Of a stretch of 64,000 nucleotides of DNA, positions 46,601 to 58,600 are shown piece by piece. The notes below the pieces were generated by a model. That model was given only the letters and a program-made list of their open reading frames with translations, searched no databases and was not told where the DNA came from. How positions within the stretch are numbered: position 1 is the stretch's first letter; each line of letters opens with the position of its first letter. This DNA comes from Hyalella azteca. Taxonomy: Eukaryota > Arthropoda > Malacostraca > Amphipoda > Hyalellidae. The DNA lies in the NCBI RefSeq assembly GCF_000764305.2, contig NW_025943988.1:1-64000 (forward strand), in the 5' to 3' direction. The translations under genes and the position numbers were made by a program.

Positions 46601-49600
46601 CAGCACAAGATTCCAGGTAACAAAGGCACCTGATTCCAGGCAACAAAGGCACCTGATTCCAGGCAACAAAGGCACCAGATTCTAGGCAATAAAGGCGCCT
46701 GATTCTAGACAACAAAGGCACCTGATTCTAGGCAACAAAGGAACTAGAATCTACAACGCAACAATACAAGACAATACCGCAGACCCTCAAGCCTGTAGGA
46801 ATTACCAGACAATACCGCAGACCCTCAGACCCCAGACCTGTAGGAAGTACCAGACAATACCGCAGACCCCCAGACCCCAGACCTGTAGGAAATACCAGAC
46901 ATCACCGCAGACCCCCAGACCGCAGACCTGTAGGTAGTACCAGACAATACCGCAGACCCTCAGAGCCCAGACCTGGAGGAAGTACCAGACAATGCCGCAG
47001 ACCCTCAGACCCCAGACCTGTAGGAAGACATCGACGTGCTGAGTGCGCTGAGGTACGCCGGAGTCAGCGGCCACGACGCTGAAGTTCAGCCACTGGAAAG
47101 CCTCGCGGTCGATGCGACTCTTAACGACCACCTCCCCAGTCTCTGGGTCCAGGTGCACCAGACCTGTCACGTTCTGGCCTCCCTGTGGACAGTGTACAAC
47201 TCCGATTAATTGTACTATTATATATTACAGCTTCGATTAATTAGGATACTGCTATAAGTCATCTTGTAGTTATTTACTTTTTATCCAGTTATTTCTTGAA
47301 TCCTTTCTTAGAAGGTGTATACTTTTTAGCTTTAATCTCCATCATCAATGTGACTAGCGGTCATGTCACGTCATATCAAAATTTGATGTGCAGATGCATC
47401 AGGAAACTAAGAAATTATTCATAAACAATGTAGACGAATACCTACAACGCTCAGAATTAATTTCTCAAAATTAAACTAAAAAACGTAGGAAGTATTCATT
47501 TTCAAGTCCAAAAATAAATTAAATCCATTTTTATTCTTTAAAAAGGATAGGTTGCGAATCCTGCCCGATAGTTTAGCAATTCTACACCCTCCATTGTTAG
47601 CTCACCTCCAGGCTGTAGATGATGGTCCTGTTTTTGTCGACATCATCGGCCACAACCGTCAGGATCGTCATTCCGACCTTAGCGTTCTCAGCTACAGATC
47701 GGCCATACAGAGGACGTCGGAACTGCGGATCGTTATCGTTTGTGTCCTCAACGATGATCGTTAAGGTCGTTGAAGTGGATCTCGAGCCTTGTTGAGTATT
47801 GAGATCTTCGCATAGCACCAACAGTCGGATGGTCTCTACCTTTTCCCGGTCCAGGGCTCGCACCAGACGAATCACGCCGTCTGTCTCACCAATATCAAAA
47901 GCCTCCGCATAGTTGTATTCACTCGGCTGCAGAGAAATGGACTGAGTGATCGAATTTGTACTTCAGCGAGGCAACTGAACTAATTTATAATGTTCACAAC
48001 ACAATACAGAATCAAGCCCTTATAATATTTAAGCTAATATTTGTATTTTGGTGGGATGAGCTGCTAATCACCTTTCCTACATGTATAATTTTTTACTCAT
48101 TGCAGTTCGTCGTTAACTTTGGAAAAAGGGACTTTTGGCCACGTTCGCAAAGAATATTTTTCCTGCTCAATAAGTTTGTATTGCAAGCCCGCAAATTTAA
48201 AAATCTTCTAATTGACCACAATGCCCTCATGACCCCTGACTATCATGACCCCTGACCCTCATGACCCCTGAGCCTCATGACCCCTAACACTCATGACCCC
48301 TGACCCTCATGACCCCTGACACTCATGACCCCTGACCTCATGGCCCCTGACCCTCATGACCCCTGACCCTCATGACCCCTAACACTCATGACCCCTGACC
48401 CCCATGACCCACCTTGACGACGGCCCCCTCTTCATTGCGCGCCTCAGAGCCAGCGGTGTCGAGGGCGTAGCGCAGTTCAGCGTCGTCGTCGACATCAAAC
48501 GCCGCCACCTTCGCGATGAAGTTGCCTGGCGTGACGCTCTCACGTACCCTGGGGCATGGAGTCTTGTTAAGGGCACTGCTGGGCTCACACTTGTGATGGG
48601 GTGATGGGGTAATGACGCGTAATTGGTGATGGGGCCATGTGATGGTACTGCTGGGCTGAAACTTGTTATGGGCGTGAGTGGGGTGATGAAGTAATTGGTG
48701 ATGGGGCCATGAGATGGGCGCTGCTGGGCTGAGAGTTGTGATGGGCGTGAGTGGGTGATGAGGTAATGACGCGTAATTGGTGATGGGGCCATGTGATGGG
48801 CGCTGGAAACCGGAGGCATTGTGAAGAGCGTGAGTGGTTGATGAGGTAATGACGCGTAATTGGTGATGGGGCCATGTGATGGGCACTGCTGGGCTCAGAC
48901 CTGTGATGGGGTGATGACGCATAGCTGCTGATCTTATACTCGCAGTGTGCAGATTTTTTTCTACACATGAACTACAAACTAATATTAAACATTTAACATA
49001 TGTTGGAGTACTTATATTTAGGCATTCAATTTACGATTTTGTTTAAAACACTTGATCAAATTTATAACCATGAAGTGACAGGGTTTCCGTAGTGTAAAAT
49101 CTTAAATCCGTAGTAAAATCTTAAATGAATAAGTAATTCAAAATTTAGCTTCCTCCAGAAAGAAATTTAGAAAAAATGAATTGTTGTGGCTAATATTAAT
49201 TATATACTACGTATGATAATAACTTTAGAAATGAATGTTGAAGCAATTTAAATAATGAACTTTAGGCCCAGAGAACAAAGCTTGAAGTATTAGCATATGA
49301 ACTTATTTTCCGCAAATCATAATTCATTTTTAAAATGAAATCTTGAAAAATTATTTCGATGGTACTTCAATATCGAACTTGAGAAGTGATGGGTACGGTA
49401 TATTTATTAATAAAACTCACCGTACTGTGCCGGGATCAATAAAAACAGGAGGCTTATTGTTGACGTCGACGATGGAGATGTTCACAAAAGTAACGGTTTG
49501 TCTCTGGGCTTCCCCGATACCGCCATCGAGAGCCACCACCTCCAGCAGGTACTCAGTGGTGCGCGGCTGGGTTCTGTCGGGGTCTAGAACCGCCCCACGG

Positions 49601-52600
49601 GCCACCAGAATCGCTCCGGTCTCCGCGTCTATCACAAACTTGTCCTCTGCGCCGTGCTGGAGTCTGTACACAACCTTGCTGTACAGCGCACTGCCGTCAC
49701 CGTCATGAGCGTGAACCTGGGGTACAAAGAAGGTTGTTACTTTACGTAAATTGTTTTAAAATTTGTGACTCGTTATTTTTAATTGTAGCTGAATAAAGAA
49801 TTAAACATGAAATCATAAAAAACGTGGTATTACCTGTACTTTCCGTACAGAAAGCAGACAAACGCTGCACAACGCTGGTTGCGAGTGATGGCATCACATG
49901 GCAATAAAAACGTCCGAGGTTCCAACGTTCACTTTAAACTGCTGAAGAACATTAGGAGATAGCCAGGAACTCTGCAGATGGATTTCGGTAGGCGTTTTGC
50001 CGAGAGCTTTGATTATTTGCGAAGCCCAGTCCGACGAGTCATCGTCTATTTTGTGAAGCCTTAGCCAAAAATTTCCTTTGAAGGAATTCATACTTGGAAT
50101 GACTCTGGGCTGGACGTCTTTAGGAATGTCGAGTCTCATCGATAAATTTTTGAGTACTGGGGCTCGATTCAGAGTATCGATGAGGCATATGAGAGAATCT
50201 GCAGATGTGATGCGGACGTTAAGCGCCTCCAGCTTTCTCATATGACGAACTGCGAACGATCCTCGCAAGTTGAGGTGAGCCCATAGCTCTACAAGATTGC
50301 CAGCAGGCTGCAGAAGTTCTACGAGATCGTCACTCTCACTTAAATCGCTCCATGAGCAGAAGTGGCGTTCCAGTCTCATGACGACAGCCACAGCCGGACA
50401 AATGGCGAGGGCACTGACAAGTTCGACAATGCCGGGACACATATCGTTCAAGATCACTTTTTTCGGCTGGTACGCTTCGATGCGAAGAAGTTCAGAAACC
50501 GCTACGTTCTCTTCAATTCCATAATTAGATGCATTCCAAGTTGGCTTCCATTTAAGTTGGCTGGACACAGAGGAGCAAATTTCAGAAGATTGCCCAGTTT
50601 CGCCAACGAAACGAAGCCACTGTAGAGGGCTTCCTACAGCACAGGTTGCAAATAATGCAGCTAGTTTATCTGACGTTTCCTGACCTACACTATCTGTCAG
50701 CGACCAAATTCCAGCTGCCACAATCAAACATTCGGTAGACAGTTTTCTGTTCTCGATGTTAATATTTTCATCGTCCATGGCGCAGCAACATTGGAGCAAA
50801 ATTCTCTTTTTGCGGCAAATTTTGCTGGCAAGATATACTCCAGAAAGTAATTCCCTCAGCACCGAGTGAGCAAGATAGCAATGGCCGTCCAAAAAAATTA
50901 AGAACGGATGGAAGAGATTGTCAACTTCAACTTCAGGAGGAGTGATTTCATTCAGTCCAAATTGGTCGTCTTTCTTCAAGGCTTTAGACTGCACTGACCA
51001 GACGCTCTCACAGAGCCCCTTCACACAAGAGTCAGCCCAGCAGTTGGAACTCTCCATTTCAACCCCGTGTCTGACATTGTGGTGATTCGAAGCTCTCAGA
51101 TGAAACTCAACCATGATGCTCATTACAAGACGAGATAGGCACGTAGCTGACGTCAAGAAGCTGGCATCTTTCTGCCACAGATAAAGAGATAACAGAACGA
51201 AGAGGGGATGACGCATGCTGGCTTCTAGGTTTAGGCCTTCGTATATGCTACAGAATTCTCTCGTTAGGTCTTCGTCATTAAGGTAGTGCATCACGAACTT
51301 GAACAACAATATGTCATCCAAACATAATATCTGAAGTGCGTCAATTTCTTCTTTCTGATCGAGCAACACTGTTTCAAGTGACTTAGCCATTTCGTTGCGA
51401 CTGGTAATAATAGCTTTAGAGTTTGGATAAAGATCCCTGAGATCGGTTGTGAATTCTTTGACCTTCTCGATGTTTGAAGAGACGTCAATTTCTGCAATAA
51501 ACAGAAGTTTCATCTTGGCGATATAAGCGGAGCTGTTGCCGAAAAGAATATCCGAGCTCGAATAGCAGCATAGAATTTCGAGGAGGTATTCTTCGAGCGA
51601 CTGAGCTGAAGAGAAATATTCGCTAGTGACTGGAACCACAGCGTCATAATCGAAGGGACAATTCACGAGGCTAGGCTTGTTCGCCCAGCAGTTGAGAAGA
51701 AAATTTACGGCACGAGTCTTTCCTGATCCAACTGGGCCAAATATGAAGAGGTACTTGGCGTTTTCAGTCCGTTGAAGGATTTGCTGAAGTGAAAACTTAG
51801 CGTTTGAGTACTTGTGGATTATTCTCAAAGGAGAAACACTTGCATAGGCGCAGCGGTCGGGCGTCGATAAGTTCAACCATTTCCAAAGGTCCAACGACAC
51901 GAATCTCCTGTGTATGAAGGATTGCATGGCTTGACGAACGCGATGAATCTGCTTACCCATCTCACTTTCCCGAATAAATTGTACAAATTCACTTGCTCGC
52001 ACTGCATCCTCATCTTTAAATTGGATGGACGACCTTACGGAATCAAGAGCTTGATGAATGCTGTACTCCACAAAACTGATGAAAGGACCAATTTTGTTCC
52101 TGTAGAGTTTTAACTCTTCCCTTAAAATTCTAATTCTCTCTCTGTACTTGGCAACTTGACCAAGTTTGGAGTTCTTGTTATTAATAGTATTAGTAGCATT
52201 TAATTCACACCGAACATCATCCAGCTCATCGTCAAAACTGTCTTCGGATTGGGAAGTGGCATCAACTTCGTCGTCGCAGCCTCGATGAGAACTGACATCC
52301 TCCTCCAAAGCATAGTTAACTCTACCAGTTGACGAAGGTTCTTCCAAATGAACTGCAGTCATCTTTTCGGCCTGAGTGCAAGGCTCCTTACTTGGTTGTT
52401 GAGAATTATTGCGTCCTGAATTTATACTGTGCGTGCACTCACCGTGCAAGGGATTTGCATGGTCATGTTGCGGGTTAGAATCATATAAAGATCCTTCACA
52501 TTGAACGCGAGAATTTCTTATTCCAAAAGGTTTCCAGTTTTTTGTTGCCGTATTTAATGCATCAAATTCTATCCCGCTTTTTACCTTCTTAGATTGTCGG

Positions 52601-55600
52601 CTTATTCGCCGGAAAGAAACAGCTGCAGAACGAACGTTAGTAGATCCTCCACTCAAGCTTCCTATTTTTGAGTGCCTGTTATGTGCATCATAGATATGGG
52701 CGCTTTGATGCAAAGTCTGTCTTTTTGCGTACTTGAAAGATTTCTTCGCTTCCCGCAAACAGAGTATCTTATCTCGCACCGATGATGAAATCATACCCTG
52801 GGTAACTTTATGTATAGAATACAAGTAGGACTGAATCATCATTACGAAGGATTGCACTCTTTTTATTAATTCTGCAGATGACAATTTGACATCATAATAG
52901 CATGCGGTCATCGAAGCATGGACAATTCTATCTAGCATTGCAATCGATGCAAATGGGATGGTCGGGATCAAAAATTTGATTGTCTGTAGGGCAGCGTCTT
53001 CGGTTAGGTTGTCAGGGTGCATGGCTCGACTTAACTGAGTCACGACAATAGGTCCTACATTGTTCACCAACTCCTCTTTCATCCAACCGAAGGCTTCCAT
53101 GCTCCATTCTTCCATCGTGTCAAAGTTGGAGTGGACATTCCATGCTGACCAGATAATGTTCAGCGAACATCGTATGGCATGAGTTCGACCAGACTTGGCG
53201 CACATCGCCCACTTCAGCATGTTTAGTGACGAGTCATCGCATTCGACGCCATCTAATTGTTCTGTAACTTGGGGTGTTGTTTCATCGCTATCTGAAGAAC
53301 TTTTTGGTGAAACGTCACGGATAGAAGTTGATGATAGTACAAAAGAAGGCGAAACGAAGACTTCGTCGTCATCTGGTTCAGAAACGTCGGTTTCTTGCAA
53401 ATTATTGGTCGCAATATCACCAGCACCGTTTTTGCTGGCGCTCTTTGCTGCGACAGTCCTGGCTGTCTCATTGGACCTAGCCTCATGATATTCATTGTTC
53501 GGCGAATATGCATGATTTTCTGCACCCATAAGCTTAGTTTCTATTGAACTTTGAGGTTTATGAGACATTTTCGAGTTATTCGTTTCATGGGAGCCTTTGA
53601 TTATAGAACTCTCTTGTGCTTCGTCTAAGGACAGAACGATCTCACTCATAATGAACGTTTGATCGTCTCTCATCACGTCCCCTAACAATATTTCAGTTTC
53701 CTCCTTAGCACTCATTTTTAATGTCAGAATTTCATTACTCTGGGTTATCTATGTTTTTTACACAGAGGAGCATAGTTTTCACATTTTTTATCGATGATTA
53801 TTAGGGCATTCCTGTTGGCCCTTCACTTATCAAGGTGATAGGAGCAGCAGCTTCCAACAACACGCCTCTGAACTAACTCACGTCGCACCACCAGACACCA
53901 TCGCCCCGCCTCGCAGGATGTGAATAATCTAAGCTGACCGTCAAGTACAGAGATAAGGTTTCCCAAGCAGACGCCCAGGAAATGATCGCTGAGGTTTGTT
54001 CACTACAGTAGCCTAATTAACCGTAATTATTAAATAATATACTTTTTCCACAATGCACAAACCACTAAAAATTACACATTATTTATATTATTCCAATTCA
54101 ATCTCAATGATTAACTATTAACGTTTTTAATTCTACTATCACTTTAGGTTTTTGGTATTGTTACGCATGAAAGACCATTTTCACACAGGCCTGAGTCTGC
54201 TGTAAAGGCTTTTTACTAATTCTGGCAGAGAAAGGCTACTTCAGTTCCCGGAAGACTGGTTCTCAAGTCTCGGCATGCATTAGAAGGCCATGAAACGTTC
54301 TTTATTTTCAAGGAGTGGCAGACACATCCTTTAGTCAGTCCCTTCACTATCCTTAGGGGCTCTCCGTACACCTGGGGCTCGAAGTAGAAACCATTTAGTA
54401 TTAATTCAAAGGAAGTTTTTCGAAGATGGAAACTCGGCAAGTTTTGATGACTGTAAATCTTGAAGTTTATATCGATGACAAGCTTTCCAAGATGTTTCTT
54501 CATCGCTGGCGTTCTCAAGCTGAGACTGAGGGCTTCCAAAGCTGACATGGACGATATGGTAACTTTCAGAGTTCGAAGCGCCATCATTCCTTTCAAACCG
54601 GAGCAGCCTTTTTCTCGAAGTTTCCCATCAAATTCTCGAAGAAGTTTCGTTCCGTCCAATATGGAAATAATTTCATCCAACTTATTAGATTCTCCTTTGC
54701 AGGTGACATGTGTGTTCTGGAGGTTTGTTAGAGATTTAACGACTTTCGTGATACTAGGTTCAGACCCAGAAAAAAATATTTCTTTTGGAGTGAAAACGTT
54801 TGCTTTGATCAAGGCAGCCGCAGCTTCATTCCGTTTTGCAGAATTTGGGGATGGACTCCAAGAAGGTACAGTCCCAAGGTGTTTCCTCGCGTACTTAGCA
54901 AAAGTAACGTGGAAATTAGTTTCTAGCAACAAGATATGTAAGTCACACAAATCAGGGTCACGTTTGAAGTGAGTTTTACAGTAAAGAGAACATAAGAAAT
55001 CGAACTCGTTTTGTGGAGCCTCACGGATTTCCACGATGAGAGAACTAAGGAAAAGAATGGTTTGCGTATGCCGACCACATACTTCACTCTCCATGAGAAT
55101 GGGGTAGTCAGCCAGGGTTAACCGTTTCCTGAACGACCAGATTTTGTAGTCCAATTCACCTGTAATGTGAACAGCTGTCAAGAATTCTGCTAATACTTTA
55201 TGAACAAAGAAAGGCTCACGCGTCCCGATGTTTCCCATAAAGGGGTGAACTATTTCTGAACATTTCCCGGGCGCGTTGAATGAACTATTCACTGGATCCT
55301 CTCCGCAGCGGTGGCAGAGCATCAACGCTGCCTTTTGCTGCATACGCGAGAAGATGGAATTGTACTCGTGCCACGTGGAGTCGCTGGCATTTATCAAACT
55401 CTCTAACTCGCGATCTACACTCTTTTGGCAGCCTTTGTACAGGTAACTGAAAAGATGCCCCATCGTCCTGAAGTCATTCACGCAGGTGTTGTCATCTCTC
55501 CAAACCTTCAGCAAATAAATCAATGGTAGTGGGTAGAGAAGGTAGACTTGTTTCTTATAATCCAGAGACATGCTGAAGCGTTTGCAAATACTGTCCACTG

Positions 55601-58600
55601 TCGAGTCGCGGGGGAAAGCGCTAGCCAGTGCATTGCAGGAGAACTGACGTACCTCGGCCTCGGTAAATGGGAGAAGTTCGGTAGATTGAAACGTAGTCTT
55701 GCGATTCCGTAACATTTGCTGGATCGCTGGGGTAATTGGCGTCCGGCAAGTGACGATTACTTTGTTCTTTCCAAGCTTTCTCACCAGTTCGTTCAAGGCT
55801 GCTTCGCATTCATTGGAAAATTCTGTGTCAACATCAAGCACGAAAAGAGTATTCACTTTACTGAGGCAGACAAAGGGATCGTCAAACAACAGGCACCCAG
55901 GCAAGACTTCATTTCTGATGTAAGTGGCGTAGGAATTTCGCACAACTTCACTAGAAGGGAGAAAGAGCACAATATCAAACTCTAGAATGTCTTCGAATAC
56001 CGGAGTGTCAGATAAGAAATTTTGGAAAATTTGATGACCTAGAACTGTTTTGCCAGAGCCAGAAGGACCTGAAATGAGGAGAACTGGGTCCGCATACTGG
56101 ACGATTTTTTCATTGATGATGCACTGGTCGGATTCGGCCATTGCTATCCGTGCATGCACTTCTTGCGATTTTAGTTTCTTTAATTGTTTCCCACCACTCA
56201 AAACCCATGCGCTTGTATTAAAAGTTTCATTAGATACTTTTTGCACATTGGCTTCTATGGCCTTCCGGCTTTTCGCATGCAAAATTCCCATCACATTCTT
56301 ACTCAATGAATCAAGTTTTCTGATGCCCACCATCATGTCGTTGGGGAGAATACAATCCTTCTCGATTCTCATGAGTACATTACGGAGGTTCTGTAAGGTT
56401 CTTCGTGAAACCAAGTCCTGATAGAGTTCTTCAAGAACTTTGATTTTCTTTCGAAGTTTGTCTCTTTTGAGGGTTTTTTCTTTGATGCCATTCCTTGTCG
56501 TATGAATTTTACTAGAGAGATTGTCTTTTCTTCTAAGAGTATTTCGGGTGTTGCGCTCGGGGTCATGATGTTCGCCTTGCTGCAACTGAGAAATCTCTTC
56601 AGTAATGAGACATACCGCGTGAGTCATGGGTATTTGCGACAGGTCTTCCTCCATGCTCTTCAGCGACGAATTATCTTCGGAAACTTTACGAGACAGTTTA
56701 CCGTCTTCTTCGTGAAGGTAGCAAAGTTCTTTTTCGATGAGCGAGTGACAAAAAGCTTTTGTTTGCTCGTGAACTTTGTCCATACGAATTACCAGCAAGT
56801 CCAAACTCAATCGTTGAATGGGTTCATGGCATATTACGTAGTTGAAATGTTTGAGTTCTCTAAAATGTTTCTTCAAGGCGGGTGGCCAAGTCGTGGATGC
56901 AGTTAAGGAAAAGCTGGATTCGATCATCTTTTCGATTTCTTCAAGGAACGGCAACACGACTTGTTCATAGGCCACCAGGAGAAGCACTCGCTTCTCGTTC
57001 TCAACCACGGCTGACACGCGCACCGTCATCGTGATTTAAAATTCCGGAAACCAAAGTTTGGAAGATTCTAGATGAGGAGGAAAGTCCATGCAAAATTTCT
57101 CACTCAGTTTTGTTTTCAGATTCTCCAGATAATAAGATTTTGTTGCTGCATTTCATTATAATCTATCACAAACACGTATTTTCGCAACATAACGTTTTGT
57201 TCTGCATCTATAACCGGATATAATTGTGAAAACACCGACTACATTATTTGCTATTAGTATTCTGAAAAATATAAAATTGAAATTACGATAATCGCACATC
57301 GCGGCATACAGGGGCAAAGAACATAACTTTCTATACAACATTGAAAATCTCACTCGGTATTTTCGAATTGTCTGATTGCATGAAAGCGTAGCAAATTTAT
57401 TTCGTACTGGGGCCATGCTTTCAAAAATCGTTACGAGCTCCTAATTCCGTCAGCCAATCACTGACGGCTTTCCAAGTTAAACCCACCAATCACAGATGAA
57501 AAATCGACCACTACGTGTACTTAGGCCATTAAGTGTACTCAAGTGAGATTTGATTGTAAGGCCTCTGCCCTTCATTGGGATCGGAGCGACACTCGTGTTC
57601 CGGACACTCAGGAAGAGCTTCACTCACTATCTCGACGCCCGCCTTCACCACACTATTTCATACCCTGACTACACTTACTATATACACATGCCTTATCTGC
57701 AGATTTTACTCTTATCAGTTAGTTGCTTGCTTTCGGTGGAGATAAGGAAGTAAATAACGCATTAGTAACTTATTAAATTCAGGTTTTGCTTTATTTCGAA
57801 TAAGCTTTAGAGTATTTCGATGATATATGAAAACATATGAAATCGAATTAAATCGGAGGAGTGAATTTGGAGATCGGGTGTCTGACATAATTAAGTTAAA
57901 TAGATTTAAACGGTTGTCAAGAAGTTTTACAAGAGATTGTAAATTGTGTAACAAATCTGCACTTCGGTTCTATTCGTGTATCTCAATTTGCTCAATTGAT
58001 CGGAATTCCTGAGGTTTGTGTTTAAAGTGAACCTCCTCCACATATATTGCTCAGGGTAACGCTCAAAGATTAAATTGTAATAATTTCGAATTTGTTATGC
58101 CCAATATCATTTTCTAGCCGGGAAATATACACGTAAAAGCCAACTTTTTATTCCGGACTTTAGCTTATTCCTGAACAGCCTTTATAGAAAATAAATTGAA
58201 TGAAAAAACAAATATTCAAGAGAATACCTATTCGACACCTTATTATGTTTCCGATGATAATCACTGTACAGAAATATTACACATCACCCTGCATATTTCA
58301 CTGCGGCAAGCGCACTAAAAAACATAATAATTCGATGGCCATTCATTACGAACACTAAAATCACTGCCCATAAGTGTATAATTTCCACAAATGAATTTCC
58401 TCGGCATCCAAAAAATAACAAGAAGTTTCTGATGAAATCTAATAACATCACCGCGAGTAACAGAGACTTTAAACGAACATATGCGCCTAGTGAAACAGCA
58501 GACGCAATATGAAGCTGTACGTAATGCACACATCGATATCACTAAGAGTTTTGCGATCTGATAGCGATGTAAGAGTGTGATAGCCAGGTGCACATCACAC

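Noticed and set aside
48379..48968. Overlapping - strand ORFs of 100-178 codons rich in His/Pro/Ser
   Set aside because: They arise from the minisatellite around cadherin exon 5. Only the exon itself (48413-48548) has splice sites and domain similarity.
54460..54972. 170-codon + ORF antisense to NACHT-like gene B
   Set aside because: Antisense shadow of a strongly coding frame. No independent support.
49894..57029. Bacterial contamination as the source of the two large intronless ORFs
   Set aside because: They sit inside one cadherin intron with exons on both sides, base composition like the neighbouring exons, no operon-style overlap, no Shine-Dalgarno sites, and long disordered eukaryote-like segments. 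Older lateral transfer is not excluded.
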